From contig LODT01000004.1 in NCBI GenBank assembly GCA_001606155.1, forward strand, positions 682,001-746,000: DNA of 64,000 nucleotides, written 5' to 3'. The notes beneath the pieces are model-generated. The model searched no databases, had not been told where the DNA came from, and saw nothing but the letters and a program-made list of their open reading frames with translations. This stretch comes from Tieghemostelium lacteum. Taxonomy: Eukaryota; Evosea; Eumycetozoa; Dictyosteliales; Raperosteliaceae. Positions 48,027-59,829 of this stretch are shown here, piece by piece; the first letter of the stretch is position 1, and every line of letters starts with the position of its first letter. The position numbers were made by a program, and so were the translations under genes.

Positions 48027-48110
48027 GGAAATAATGAGAAAAGGCATAAGAAGATGATACTTGGTATCAGATTAATCCCTTTTGAGTAATTGGTTTTCCC
48101 TTTATTGCAA
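48027..48110 (+). mobile_element. LINE fragment (post-RT segment)
   Basis: Matches the reverse complement of 49590-49660 (AGATTAATCCCTTTTGAGTA at 48079-48098). Both ends are cut. Confidence 0.55.
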
Positions 48111-48663
48111 TCTCTTTTGAAGATTGCTACTTCAAAATTAATCAATCCTTCATATTTATACTTTAGGTGTTTATTAGATAATCCCTATATTACCCTATTT
48201 AATATCTATTATACTTCTCAATCTAACTATATAACAACTGTTTTTTTAATATTGGTATTGATAAATTTGATTTATAGTTCTTTAAGTTTAGTAAAGTACT
48301 AGAAATACTATTTATTCAAAATTAATAAATATCTATAGAATTGATGGCATGACTTCAATTGATTTTCAGAAATACTCGTTTTATCTAAGAGTAAAAATAG
48401 ATGCAAACACTTTAATGAAGTATATAATGTTTGTGTTTCAATTTTAAATTTCATGAAAGTTGTTATTTCAATTAAAGTTTCAATAGTTTTATAACCAATA
48501 AAGTGTAATTTCTATTATTCTTTTCTTATATATTACTAAAATAGTGTAAGGTCGTAATTTTATGCATAAACTTGAATAGAATATTAATGCAAACTTATAA
48601 AAAAATATTTGAATTTGAATCATTGGCAACTAAAAAACTAGTCTACATTTTTAAATATATTTG

Positions 48664-49960
48664 GATGCAAAAGGGATTAATCGGAAGGGTCCATGTTTGA
48701 GATGGATGTCCATTTGTTCCATATTGATTTGAAGGTAATTGAGATTATGTTGATAAGGATAATGTGATATTTGCTATTGTAGATGTTGAGTATTGAAGAA
48801 GGATTCCAGTCAATATCTTTGAATTGGAGATGTTTGACTGTGTTTTTGAATTGGTGAGTGTATTCATTTGTGGTTGTTTGACACTCGAATTCAGAGATTG
48901 TGTTGCATATAGTTTTTTATTTGAATATTGAGAAATCTAATGGAAGTGATTTGGTGAATATTATGTTGTGGTGGTTTGGGTTATTGCCTTTACTAATTGT
49001 TAACAGTGGTTTGGAACAGTTGAAATGGTGTTTTTTCTCCAATTTTAATTGAGAAGGGGTGAGGGGTAGGATTTTAGATGATGGATTTTGTCAATTTGAG
49101 GAATGGTATTTTTTTGTATTTAGTGTACAGGTAGAGGTGGTAGTAGTGATGTGTGGTGAATTTTTTGTAATAGATTTGAAAAATAGGTTTATAGTTAATT
49201 TGAAAAGAAGTTGTAAGAGAGATGGTGACCTACCTTTTGAATAGTTGAAGATAGGTTCAGGATATTGTTTTAGATTGTATTTTGGGTTTTTCTTTATCCA
49301 AGAAGCAGTCCTTTTTGATATTGGAAAGAGCACAATGAGTGTGGCCATTGATTGTTTTTGATAGTCAATTCCTTGGTTATATTCAATTTGGTACTGGAGA
49401 TTGACTCTCCAGTTGGGGTGTGATATGAGTAGGATTGACCATTTAGGAATTTATCGAAGATTAGAGCTCTTTTGGCAATAGATCTTCCTTTAAGATCCCA
49501 GAGACCTAATCCACAGTATTTAAGTGGAATGATTGATCTATTTTTGTTGAATTTTGGAATTTATCGTTGATTACTGTTGAAATCTGCAATGAAGGGAGGG
49601 GTATAACCACTACTCAAAAGGGATACTAGGTATCATCCTCTTCTTGCCTCTTCTCCTTATCATAAGACCTTCTGGTTTCTTTCACTTTTATTACAAATTC
49701 CTTATTGTAGAATAAGAACCAAATACAGTAGATTTTCAGTATATCACTTTTTTGAAGTGGATTAAGGAAGAGATAATAGGTGAGTTTGGAGAGGATATAT
49801 GTTTTGAATAATATTATATTTTCTTTGATGTGGAATGATTTCTTTTTGTATGCAATCAGGAGAGAGATAACTTGGTTTGTGAGTGTTGGGGTGTAGTTGA
49901 TGATTCCTCGGATATCATATTAGTAGCAAAGGAATCTTTCCTCGTCATTGATTATATTAT
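48664..49960 (-). mobile_element. Longest LINE copy: RT thumb to zinc-binding tail
   Basis: Read on the minus strand from about 49950: DEERF then YDIRGIINYTPTLTNQ (end of the RT palm), ILSKLTYYLFLNPLQKSDIL (thumb) and VIKVKETRRSYDKEKR. Then follow KYCGLGLWDLKGRSIAKRAL, the motif seen after RT in L1-like LINEs, and ICNTISE plus TTTNEYTHQFKN (zinc region). It ends with FKDIDWNPSSILNIYNSKYH. The frame is broken by a few stops and shifts, so it is dead, but it is the least decayed copy here. At 48664-48686 a snippet of the upstream segment is attached, showing a rearrangement. Confidence 0.85.
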
Positions 49961-50027
49961 ATCCTTTTGGGTTCTTAAAAAATTGTTAAAAATATTAATT
50001 GTATATTGGAATCAATATTTTTTAGTT

Positions 50028-50098
50028 TTTAAAATTGGTATTTTATTATACCATTACCATTGGTAAATTTTTTTGGATTACCATTGGTCAAATCAAGT
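50028..50098 (+). repeat. Partial second copy of the TIR element end
   Basis: About 60 bp match the reverse complement of 51262-51331 (TTTAAAATTGGTA, then TTACCATTGGTAAATTTTTT). Only one end is found, so it is a truncated copy or a solo end. Confidence 0.6.
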
Positions 50099-50564
50099 TC
50101 TTCACTTTATTGAAATAGTACAATAGTTTTAGTAAGAAAGTAAAGTTGAATTCACTTTATTGAATTACAAACTTTTCAAAAAGTAGATGAATAAAATGAA
50201 TATAATAATAAACATGGCTGTATTTCTATATAAGAATTACAGTTAGCTATTGATATATTAGTACTAATTTGTTTTATAATATTTTTAATAAAAATTGATG
50301 CAAATACTTCAATTAAAATAACTATTGGTGTATTGAGTGAAAACAAAAAGTATTACTGATTCAGTAAATCTAATATTGTCTGGTATTAGAGTCATTTTAC
50401 TTTCAGGTTCAAAAAAGTGTGAGCCTATTGAATTTATAACTAGAACCACTATGCATTTGACAATTAATGGATGTAAAGACTTAAACTAAGCTATTATAAT
50501 TTAATGTTATGCTTCAAAAGTATTAATATTTATAACTTCCATTTGAGTGCCTTTAGTTGTTGCA

Positions 50565-50682
50565 CAAGAAAGGGAGATGTAAAACCACTACTCAAAAGGG
50601 ATTAATAGGATACTAGGTATCATCCTCTTATACCTCTTCTCCTTCTCATAAGATCTTCTGGTTTCTTTCACTGTAATTACAT
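50565..50682 (-). mobile_element. LINE fragment (post-RT segment)
   Basis: On the minus strand it codes for VKETRRSYEKEKRYKRMIPS, the best-kept version of this segment. It stops exactly where the TIR element begins, next to its TA duplication. Confidence 0.7.
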
Positions 50683-50684
50683 TA

Positions 50685-51329
50685 GTGTTTAAAATTGGTA
50701 TTTTGGTACGGTATTAGGGCTTAAGGTAAGTTACCATATCATTACCAAATTTGCAAAGAGTATTTAAAATTTTGTTTGTTTTTATTCAATGAGCAGGTCT
50801 AATCTCCATCAACTTTTACCCATAGAGTTCTGATGGAAGTAGAGCAGTATCTTGGTATGGTGAAGCATGTGAAGATCAATATTTGGGAAGATACATTTTG
50901 TAACATGTAAGTTTAAATGTTCAGATTGTTCAATTGATATGATCTTGATGGGTTCAAAAAATTGTCAAGATCATGTCCACAAGTATACACCGCTCCAAAG
51001 TTGTCCTTAGATTGGGGAATGGATCATCTTTTCCTACACTAGCTTTGGCCAGAATATTTATATATATCTTTGGTGTTTAGAAAGGCTTTTTTCTTCTGAT
51101 GATAACATAATAGATGATAAAAGAACTACACGACTATAATTATGAACATATAAACCCCTATTGGGAGAGATATCATGTTTTTGAAATAAAATATCCTTCT
51201 TTATGACTTTATTTCTAAAGAAATTTATATGATAATCCACGGTAAACTTGTATTGGTACACTTTAATACCAGTGGTAATTCAAAAAAATTTACCAATGGT
51301 AATTGGCATACTGTACCAATTTTAAACAC
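50685..51329. mobile_element. 645-bp TIR element with TA target duplication
   Basis: Perfect 16-bp inverted ends, GTGTTTAAAATTGGTA at 50685-50700 and its complement at 51314-51329, are each flanked by TA (50683-50684 and 51330-51331). This is the layout of Tc1/mariner-type elements or MITEs derived from them. The inside has only short frames (best 67 codons, minus strand, 51261-51058) and no recognised transposase, so it would be non-autonomous. Confidence 0.75.
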
Positions 51330-51364
51330 TATTTGCCTAGATAATTAAATTAAAATATATAAAT

Positions 51365-54058
51365 TTATTTTTTGAAAAATGGATTATTTTCATCAATTTT
51401 ACCACCTAATGATTGGAATCTCAAACTAGCTTTCTTTCTCAATTTTGTTTGATAGTCATCGCCAGCTTGTATTTGAAATCTTGAGTCAGCATTAGTTTCC
51501 TCTGAACCCAACCCAGCACCAACATTTCTAAGTCTAAGATCAATTTGATCAACAGTTGCGCCTCCTCCATCTTTTCCTAACCCAGTTCCTTCTACCCAAC
51601 CTGATTTCTGAAGTAATTTAAAACCTATACTATTCTTTAGGGATGACATTGTAGAGGATGATGATGACGAAGGAGAAGAAGAATAATCATTCTTTGGTTG
51701 TTGAGTAATAGGAGCAAGATCATTATCTTGTGATGTCTTGTTAAATGTATTAGAGTCTATTCTTTGTTTCTCAAGGTTTGCTTTATGTAATTGAGATTCT
51801 CGCTCATGTTTATCTAGAGCCTCTATGGATGTAAATACTCTATCGCACAATTTACATAAAATTCTTTCATTTAGAGAAGGCATGTTTTGATTTTTTTGAT
51901 GATGGTGAGATGTTTGTTGGTGAATAGAATTTAGATTGGAAAGTTGTTGATGGGATCTATTATGGTGAGGTTTGGTGGGAAATTGTGATATTTTTTCATC
52001 TTCATCGTTAGTTTCATCAGCATGCTTAAATGCTTTATTAATTAATGGTGCTGCTATTTTAGTAACATTGAATTTAATTGGTTGACTCTGAATTACAACC
52101 CCTTGAACTGGTTTTACAAAGACAGGGTTGATCTTTACAACGGGTTCAGATATTGGCACAGTGTCAATTATTGGTTGTTCTGGATCGTAATCTTTATCTC
52201 CATCTCTATTATTGTTATTGTTGTTGTTATTGTTAGAATTGTCTGCTGATAGAGCACTAGTTTGGTTTTGGTTACTATTTAAATGATAATTATTTGGTCC
52301 ATGAGTTATAGAATGTTTTGGTTGATTAAACTTTTCCTCTTCTTTAATAAATTCCTCCTTTAATACTTTTCCTTTGTGGTTCCACTTTTCAATTTCAGTG
52401 CCAACCTGAATTAATAATGTAAGAAATTCAATAAGTCACTATAATTTTATATTTGTATTACAAATTTATACAAACTTTTTTGAAAGTAGATTTAGATGCT
52501 ATATAATTGGTAGTTGTAACCTTTTTCTTTGGATCTTTTGAATTGGATGTAGTTGTTGTTGAACTGCTATTACCGGGTTTAATTGGATTGGAGGTGGGGG
52601 TATAAGGTAAATAGGAGTTTGAAGATGAATCATAAGAAAAATAGCACTGTAGATCAGCATCATAATAAAAATATACATTGGTTTGGTGATTAAAAAAATA
52701 ACCACTCTCTGAGTTGTAAAAAAGACCTGTTTGATTATTATATACATATCCTTCAGCTATTGGTAATTAATATCAATGGTTTTTGTTGGTAAATAGAGGG
52801 TATCATATAATTACCAGGTGGATCAGGGTCACTTTTATTAAAGCCACTCAGCCATTGTTCCATTTCAGATTGTGTAAGTCCAGTAACAGGATCTACGAAT
52901 TGATCGTATTTATCCTGACATTTTGCATAGACTACTCGAACTTTTGATCCGTCAATTGTTATTATCTTATTATCTAGATTTTTTAATACTGATTCCGCAT
53001 CCTAAATTATGTTAACTCGAGTTAATCAACACCGACCTATAAACTATTGTTTTTCAAAACCTACCTGAATCTTATAATATTCTACAAATGCTATTAAATA
53101 TTTTTTCTTTGCTATTCTAATGGACTTAATGGGTTTGTTGAAAAGTGAAAAAACATGTTCAATCTTTTGGTGGATTTTCAAATTGTGAGTGACAATGTTA
53201 GTATCTAGATAGATTCTAATAACATAATTATGTTATAGTTATAATTATAAATGTGACATCCCATACTGTTTCCTCTGTAGTATTAGAACTTATATCTCTT
53301 AGTAATAGTGTAGCACCTGGTAAAACCTGTGAGTCTTGATGTTGTTGATAGTTTAAATGTTGATTTTGATTCTGGGTTAGAGTTAATTTACTAGGCTGAA
53401 ATTTAGGGTTATCTGGTATTCTAGCATGACATTTAAAGCATTCGTTTCTCCATGAAAAGTTACCATTTGAGCACTTTTGGAATTAAATAAAGAGAATAAA
53501 TATTTAATTAAAAATGAAACTTCATATGAACATATTTACTTTTTCGCATATCCAATCCATAGAATTATTTAGATTTGCACTATAAGAAACTGAAATTTTC
53601 TTTCCTTCTATTACTAATTTACCTTTCGATTCATTAATGAATTTAGTTGCTTGCTCTGTATTCTTAAATTCTACAAATGCAAATCCTCGAGATTCCTGAG
53701 TCTTTGAATCCTTTTTCAAACGAATGGTCTCAAATGCTGAAAACGCCTTTATAGAGTCAGATATTGTCTCTTCAAGTGTAGTGCTACTGAGACCTTTAAG
53801 TATTACAACATTATTTGGTTCATGGCTATTATTATTACTGTTAAAATGTGACATTGAATAATCTCTTTTTCTGTATTTGTGGTTATTGTAGCTTGAATTT
53901 GGGCTATAGGATCTACTTCTAGATCTACTTCCTCTTGAATAGGATCTATCCCTACTATATGATCTAGATCTACTTCTTGATCTACTTCTCTTCCTGTATC
54001 TATCTCTACTATCTCTATCATCTCGGTTATTATTATTCTCAATTTCACCTAACTCCAT
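51365..54058 (-). CDS. RBM5/RBM10-type splicing regulator (RRM, RanBP2 zinc finger, OCRE, G-patch)
   Basis: Six exons: 54058-53540, 53473 to about 53258, 53215-53065, 53001-52815, 52756-52476 and 52405-51365, about 797 residues. An Arg/Ser-rich head is followed by RRM1 (NVVILKGLSS, RGFAFVEF). A RanBP2 zinc finger spans the first intron (DWICEKCSNG, ECFKCHAR). A second, divergent RRM follows. Then come an OCRE domain of Tyr repeats (GLFYNSESGYFF, NVYFYYDADLQCYF), a C2H2 finger (LCKLCDRVF type) and a G-patch (SGWVEGTGLGKDG). This is the RBM5/6/10 order; these proteins act at the pre-spliceosome in splice-site choice. The second intron (about 53257-53216) does not keep phase with the ends I chose, so that boundary is uncertain. 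The gene lies 71 bp after ATR on the same strand. Confidence 0.9.
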
Positions 54059-54129
54059 TTTCCAACCTGAAAAGAACAATAAAAAAAAAAAACATCATGG
54101 TTTTTAATTAAAAAAATATTTATTATAAT

Positions 54130-57100
54130 CTAAAGATATGAAGACCAACCAATATACATTTCAGAAAGAGATCTAGGGTCTGTTGCAGCTTGAATAAGAG
54201 AATTTACTTGACCCTCTATGGATAATTGTAAACCTTCATCTGGAATACCTTGGAGTTGAGCATTAATTTGTCTCATAAAATCTAGAGCTTGACCATTTTC
54301 AACTTCACCAGATGGTTGTTTTTTTGGTTGTTGGGTACCCCATTCAACTGATGGATCATAAATAAAAGATTCCAATACACTGAGTAGAGCATCCCTATTG
54401 GATCTCAAAACAGTTTGAGTGAATTCACAACATTTTCTAAAAGTACCTTCAACACCAGTTACACCAAGAGCACTGACCATATTTTGAGTTAATCTAAATG
54501 GTACACGTTCAGGTATACCAAATGTCTTACCTTTCCAAAAGAGACAATTAAAATCAATTTGCACACACTCACCATTCATTTCATCAAATAGAATATTTTC
54601 ACAATGTCTATCACCAAGACCTATACTGTTACCAACCATTGAATTTACAGCAATAGACTTACTATAATTATTTCTAGCATCCATCCAAGAACTTGGTTCA
54701 GGGAATCTATTAAGGAACCATTTATAAAAAATTGGTGGATGAGCATCCAAAAACATATTGAAGCATTTCATCTTTTGATCTTTATATTTCTCCAAAGCTG
54801 TACGAATAGCATTATTATCCATGGTTTGTATTTCATTCTGTTCATAGAGTGATGTGATAATAGCTCTGAGACAATTAGTATTCTCAACCCATTCAATTAT
54901 ACCACACTCCTCATTAAGTGGAACTACTGCATAAGTACGAATTCTAAGATTTCTCTTTCTGCATGATGGATCTTTTTTCAATAGTTTGTTAATGACTGAA
55001 TGGTATTCTTGTAATCTAGAATCTTTACGTAAATCATCTTTGGGTTTACACAAAAACAATCTATTTTTACCATGACTGTCGAGAATTGAGAATTTCTTTG
55101 GTTTAATGAGTGAAGGCATTAAATCAACAGTGTCACCAAATGACTGAATCGTAGGTAGACTTGGAGAGAAAATCTGGAAATTAGGATCTGGTTTACCATC
55201 AGATGGCAGTTGTGGCCCCATACTAGCTTGTGTAGGTACCAAAACTGATAAACTCTTCATATCATAAAGCTGCTTAAATTCATTTGACATTTTAAATTGA
55301 TTTCTATTGACAACAGTACCACTGTTTTGATTATTGTTAGGTGGTGTATAGGCAAAATTGGATAACTGAATCAAGAAATGTGAGAGATCTTTAATCTCCT
55401 GTTGATTACGTCTAATGAAATCAGATTTTCTGGCTAGTTCAAAACAGTGTTTTGCACGTTGATTTCTCAAAGCGACATTGGATTGAACTTGCGAGACCAT
55501 CGACCAATTAGCTTGTTGTGGGTATTCACAGAGCACTTTAACCAATATCTTTTCTAGAATTTCCCAAGTATCGTTGTTACGATGGCATATTCTAGAGTTT
55601 AACTGTTGTAAGAATATCAACCAAATATGAGCTGGTAACTTATTCTCTGTGATCTCCATGAGATGCTTGAGCTTTTTCATTTTTTTCTCAATCTTTTGTG
55701 ATTGGGCTTTGTTTTGGTTGTTTTTGGGTCTGAATGTCTCAAGATACTTTCCATGGAATATAGTACCAAATTCAAACCACAATGTCAATAGTCTAGGAAC
55801 AGCCTGATAGATATAATTATATCCCATAACTATAGTGTATCCATAGTTTTTCAAAACCTTACTGGTATATTTAATGAATAGAATAGGATCCTGTGGTGGA
55901 GAATTTGATGATATACCACTAGTTTTCTTTAGATTCAACACTAAACTATCATAGTATTTACCTAGATAGAAATAACCTTTCTCCCATTCAAACAATGATG
56001 ATTGTTCAAAATGATGAGTCAGCTCTGTATGGTGAATACTACCAGTTTGTTGTCTCCATTTAGCCAATAGTAAATTAATCTTTGCTGCCATTTCATTGTC
56101 ATGTTTATCTTGGAATGTTGGGAATTTCTTTAGTTCATGGTCTAGTAGATTAATAGCCTCATAGCAAGAGTTTTGAGCCCACATTAATTTAGCTTTTTCC
56201 ATTACCAAATAAGATGGATTGTTTAGTGTCTGTGGATTAGGTTTCAGTAGACCATTTAGTGCAGTTTCAAATTTACCATCTCTTCTAGAGTATTTACCAA
56301 TTTTCATCCAAATGTCATTTACAATCTTTGGTTGATTATTAATCTTCATAATCTCCCTTTGTACACTTAGAATCTGTTCACGAAATTTAAAAGATGGTTG
56401 AATAATATTCATTCTATCATTCCACTCTCTCAACACTTGTGTAGTAGATTGAGGTGTAATAAGTCTGGCAGTTTCAATCTCTTGTAGAATATGACAACAG
56501 ACGATATAAGGGTAACATCTTTGGTAACTATCAAAACTAGACCCAGCCAAATACTGTGATAGATAAGATCTAGACTGAGACAGATTCAATTGAAATTCTT
56601 TTTCTTGTTTCTTGTACAGTGACAATAGAGTCTTTCCAACATGTACCTCAAAGTTCTGTTCATAGTTATTCTGAAGTGACTCTTGAACCTCTTCCCAATT
56701 TGAAAGTCTCCATGCAGATTGAATTGAGAAACTATTGATTTTAGCTAGGTTCTCTTCGCCTAACAGATTGTCTTTCTTCAGACCTTGTACCATGGTAATT
56801 AAAGATTCATATTGACCAAGATTAAACATACAATTTAAAATACCTAAACGATATTTAAAATCATTTGGGAATGCCAATGCAGCATTATTATAATAAATTA
56901 ATGCCTCTGACCATCTACCAGTACCTTCAAATTCCATAATACTCTCATCAATAGATGACAAATTAGATTGTCTGATATTAGTCAACCCATTCAATGCATC
57001 AATATCATCCATTTCATAATAGATCTTTTGTAGTAATGATAAATTCTTTTGAAGAATTTGTTCCTTTTGTTGGTTGGAAGTTGGTTTTGGTAGTAGTTTC

Positions 57101-59758
57101 ATTTCATTTCTAATATAGCTCTCCAAGTGTACCAAAGAGGTAGTTAGGGATTTACAACGATAGGAAGCACTTGCCAAAGTGTACTCTGGGATCTCTTGTA
57201 AGAATCTATTGATAACCTGTATCTCCTCAGGTATTGGCATTGGTTGTTTCTTTACAGCTTGTTTCTGATTACTTTTAGATTTTTGTATTGGAGGCATCAA
57301 TCTCTTTTTTCTCTGGTCCATCCAAAATGTAAGAGAATTGATAATCTGGAATATCATTTGGGTACACATTTGTCCATTCTCAGAAAGTGTTTCAGTATCA
57401 TTATTTAAAACAGCCATAATCTCGACAAGTACGGATTGGATATCTTGTTTATCAGCACTGTCAATGATATTAAGGATCAAATATGGCAATAGATAATGAC
57501 AAATCTTTAAATCATCTTTAACTATACCTCTACAAGCCATAAATAGTGGCTCCATATCACCTTTGGTTTTGTAAAGTAAATCGATAACCCATGAAGTTAC
57601 CCATTTCTTATAGAGAATATTACTAGTGAAGTGTGCTTGTCCAGAAGGTAATATTGACTTTCTACTACTGATTGATGGTAGATTATACTCTGATGATAGG
57701 TAAGGATAGGTTATATCTTTAACCTCAGGTGATAGACTCTCCCAAAATGATTGACCACCACATGTTTTTATAATCTCTTGAATGGCATAACCAGCTCTAT
57801 CCTGAGGAATAGGATTACTGGGTGACACTACAAATTTTGCAAGGAATTTTTCAATCAAATCCTGAGCCATCCCACGAGATTTCTTTTCAGGTGGAGTTTC
57901 ACTTCTCAATGAGAAATCAAATTTAGCGGGATCTATAGCCCCCAATTCTCCAATACACTCTAGAAATGCAACTTGCACCTTTAGAAAAGGATCTCTACAA
58001 CCAATTAAAAGACTTTTCATTAAATCAGAAATCAAAGGATCAATACTATCAATACTACCTTGTATCCAATGATTAATCTCTGCTCTATTCTCTCTTAGGA
58101 TGGTTTTAAGTCTGTTAAGAGTCATAATCTTAACTTCATTATTTTCGTTATTGAATAATTCAATAAGTTGACGAATGGATAGTTTCAAATCTATGTTACC
58201 TTGAACTGACTCTAGAATGTGAATGATACCTTTCAGACTTGGGTATTCTTTGGGTAGGAATGGTATGGTCTTAAAGTACACAGATAGAGTGTCTTTATGT
58301 TGTACGATCAGATAATCAAATATCAATAAACTCTTATCTGGATGATTTGGAATCGATGGTAGAATACTAAACAATATCTGATTTAGAATAGGTCCTATAG
58401 CATTGATATCGAGTAACTTTACAAATGTAAACCAAATATCTAAAGATATCTCTTCTAGAGGTGTTCTAAGGGCCAACTTTAAGAATGCCATAATCTTTGG
58501 TCTGAATAGATTTACATGACTGTTCATTAATATTAACAATTGATGGAATGAATTTAACATTACTTCCTTCTCTTGTATAGGTCGTGATTTACTTGTCATT
58601 ATAGTAGTAAAGAAATTCATTTGAGAAAGGAATTCTCTGTCTAGGAACTTTTCAAAAGATCTTTCTGAGCTTTGGTCAGTTAGATAGAAGGTATATTCCA
58701 GTGATTTTACAGCCATCTTGTGTTTACTTGGACAACCAAGATTCAGTATCAGATTATTAGTGAATGATCTAGACAAATGTGTAATGAGTGTACTGATTTC
58801 CACATCAATAAATTGTGCTAGAAATGTGATATTAGAAGTCAATTGCATCTGATCAGAACTGTTCATGAAGATATATTCAAATATCTCAGATAGATTATCA
58901 TGAGTAACTGATTTGATATCAAACTGATAATGTTTCAGCTCCTGTAAAATATCAACAGATTTTGAGTGGTAGAGTAACGGTAATAAGACAGGCATCATTG
59001 ATTCTAAAAACTGATCCAAAGTCTGATAACCCATATTCTTGGATAGTTCCACCAGTGCACTAGGATTCTTGATTAGATTTTCAATAATACGTGGATACAA
59101 ATCCTTAGAAATGATTTGTATCAGTTGTTTGGGATTGCTCTTCAATTTCTTGTAGATAGCCTCCAGAATCTCACATGCTAATACTCTTGTTGATCTTCGG
59201 CCCAATTGATCAATGAGTATTGACATTATAATTATAAATGTATCAGGTACCAAATTAAGCTTTGATTGTACATCAAACAGTTTTAAATCGCTCATTAATA
59301 CTACAATCTTTTCTAACAATTGTAATATTGTAATCATTGAATCCAATCTATCATTTAATGTCGAACAAAAAGGTTTAAGTTTCTTGAAAACCATTGTTAA
59401 AACAGTTTCTTTGTTTTTCTAATTATTAAATAAATTAGTATTTTAAACTATTTAACATATGTTATATTATTATATTTTACTTACAGATTGATCAGATTTT
59501 ATCAATAGAATGATTAAGTCAACAATTGATTTTCTAATTATTTCATATTGATTTGAAATTAATGGAAAATAGAATTCCATAAATTGAGAGTATTGATCAG
59601 ATGTAAATGAACATGCAAAGTGATTTAGAGTATTACTGAATGGGAATTGTAAATAATTATAAATTAGATTGATATTATCACTATTGATATCTGTTGTAAA
59701 TAAATTACTAAATAGTATTTGATTCAATTTTGGGTCTAGTGATACTAATGATTTACTT

Positions 59759-59829
<71 letters not shown>

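Larger units (their letters stand above)
47854..51364. other. Second repeat island, no host gene
   Basis: 3.5 kb between the Arf gene and the RBM5-type gene. It holds four LINE pieces and a TIR element with a partial second copy (all listed). Segments 48110-48660, 49960-50025 and 50100-50565 show only AT-rich sequence. Confidence 0.7.

Noticed and set aside
48090-48302. 70-codon open frame, hydrophobic
   Set aside because: AT-rich chance frame overlapping a LINE piece; no family or splice support.
30771-50682. Repeated short sequences around CAAAAGGGATTAATCGG looked at first like a SINE or MITE family of about 120 bp
   Set aside because: In the long copy at 48664-49960 the same sequence is part of a continuous LINE coding region (VKETRRSYDKEKR), so the copies are LINE pieces.
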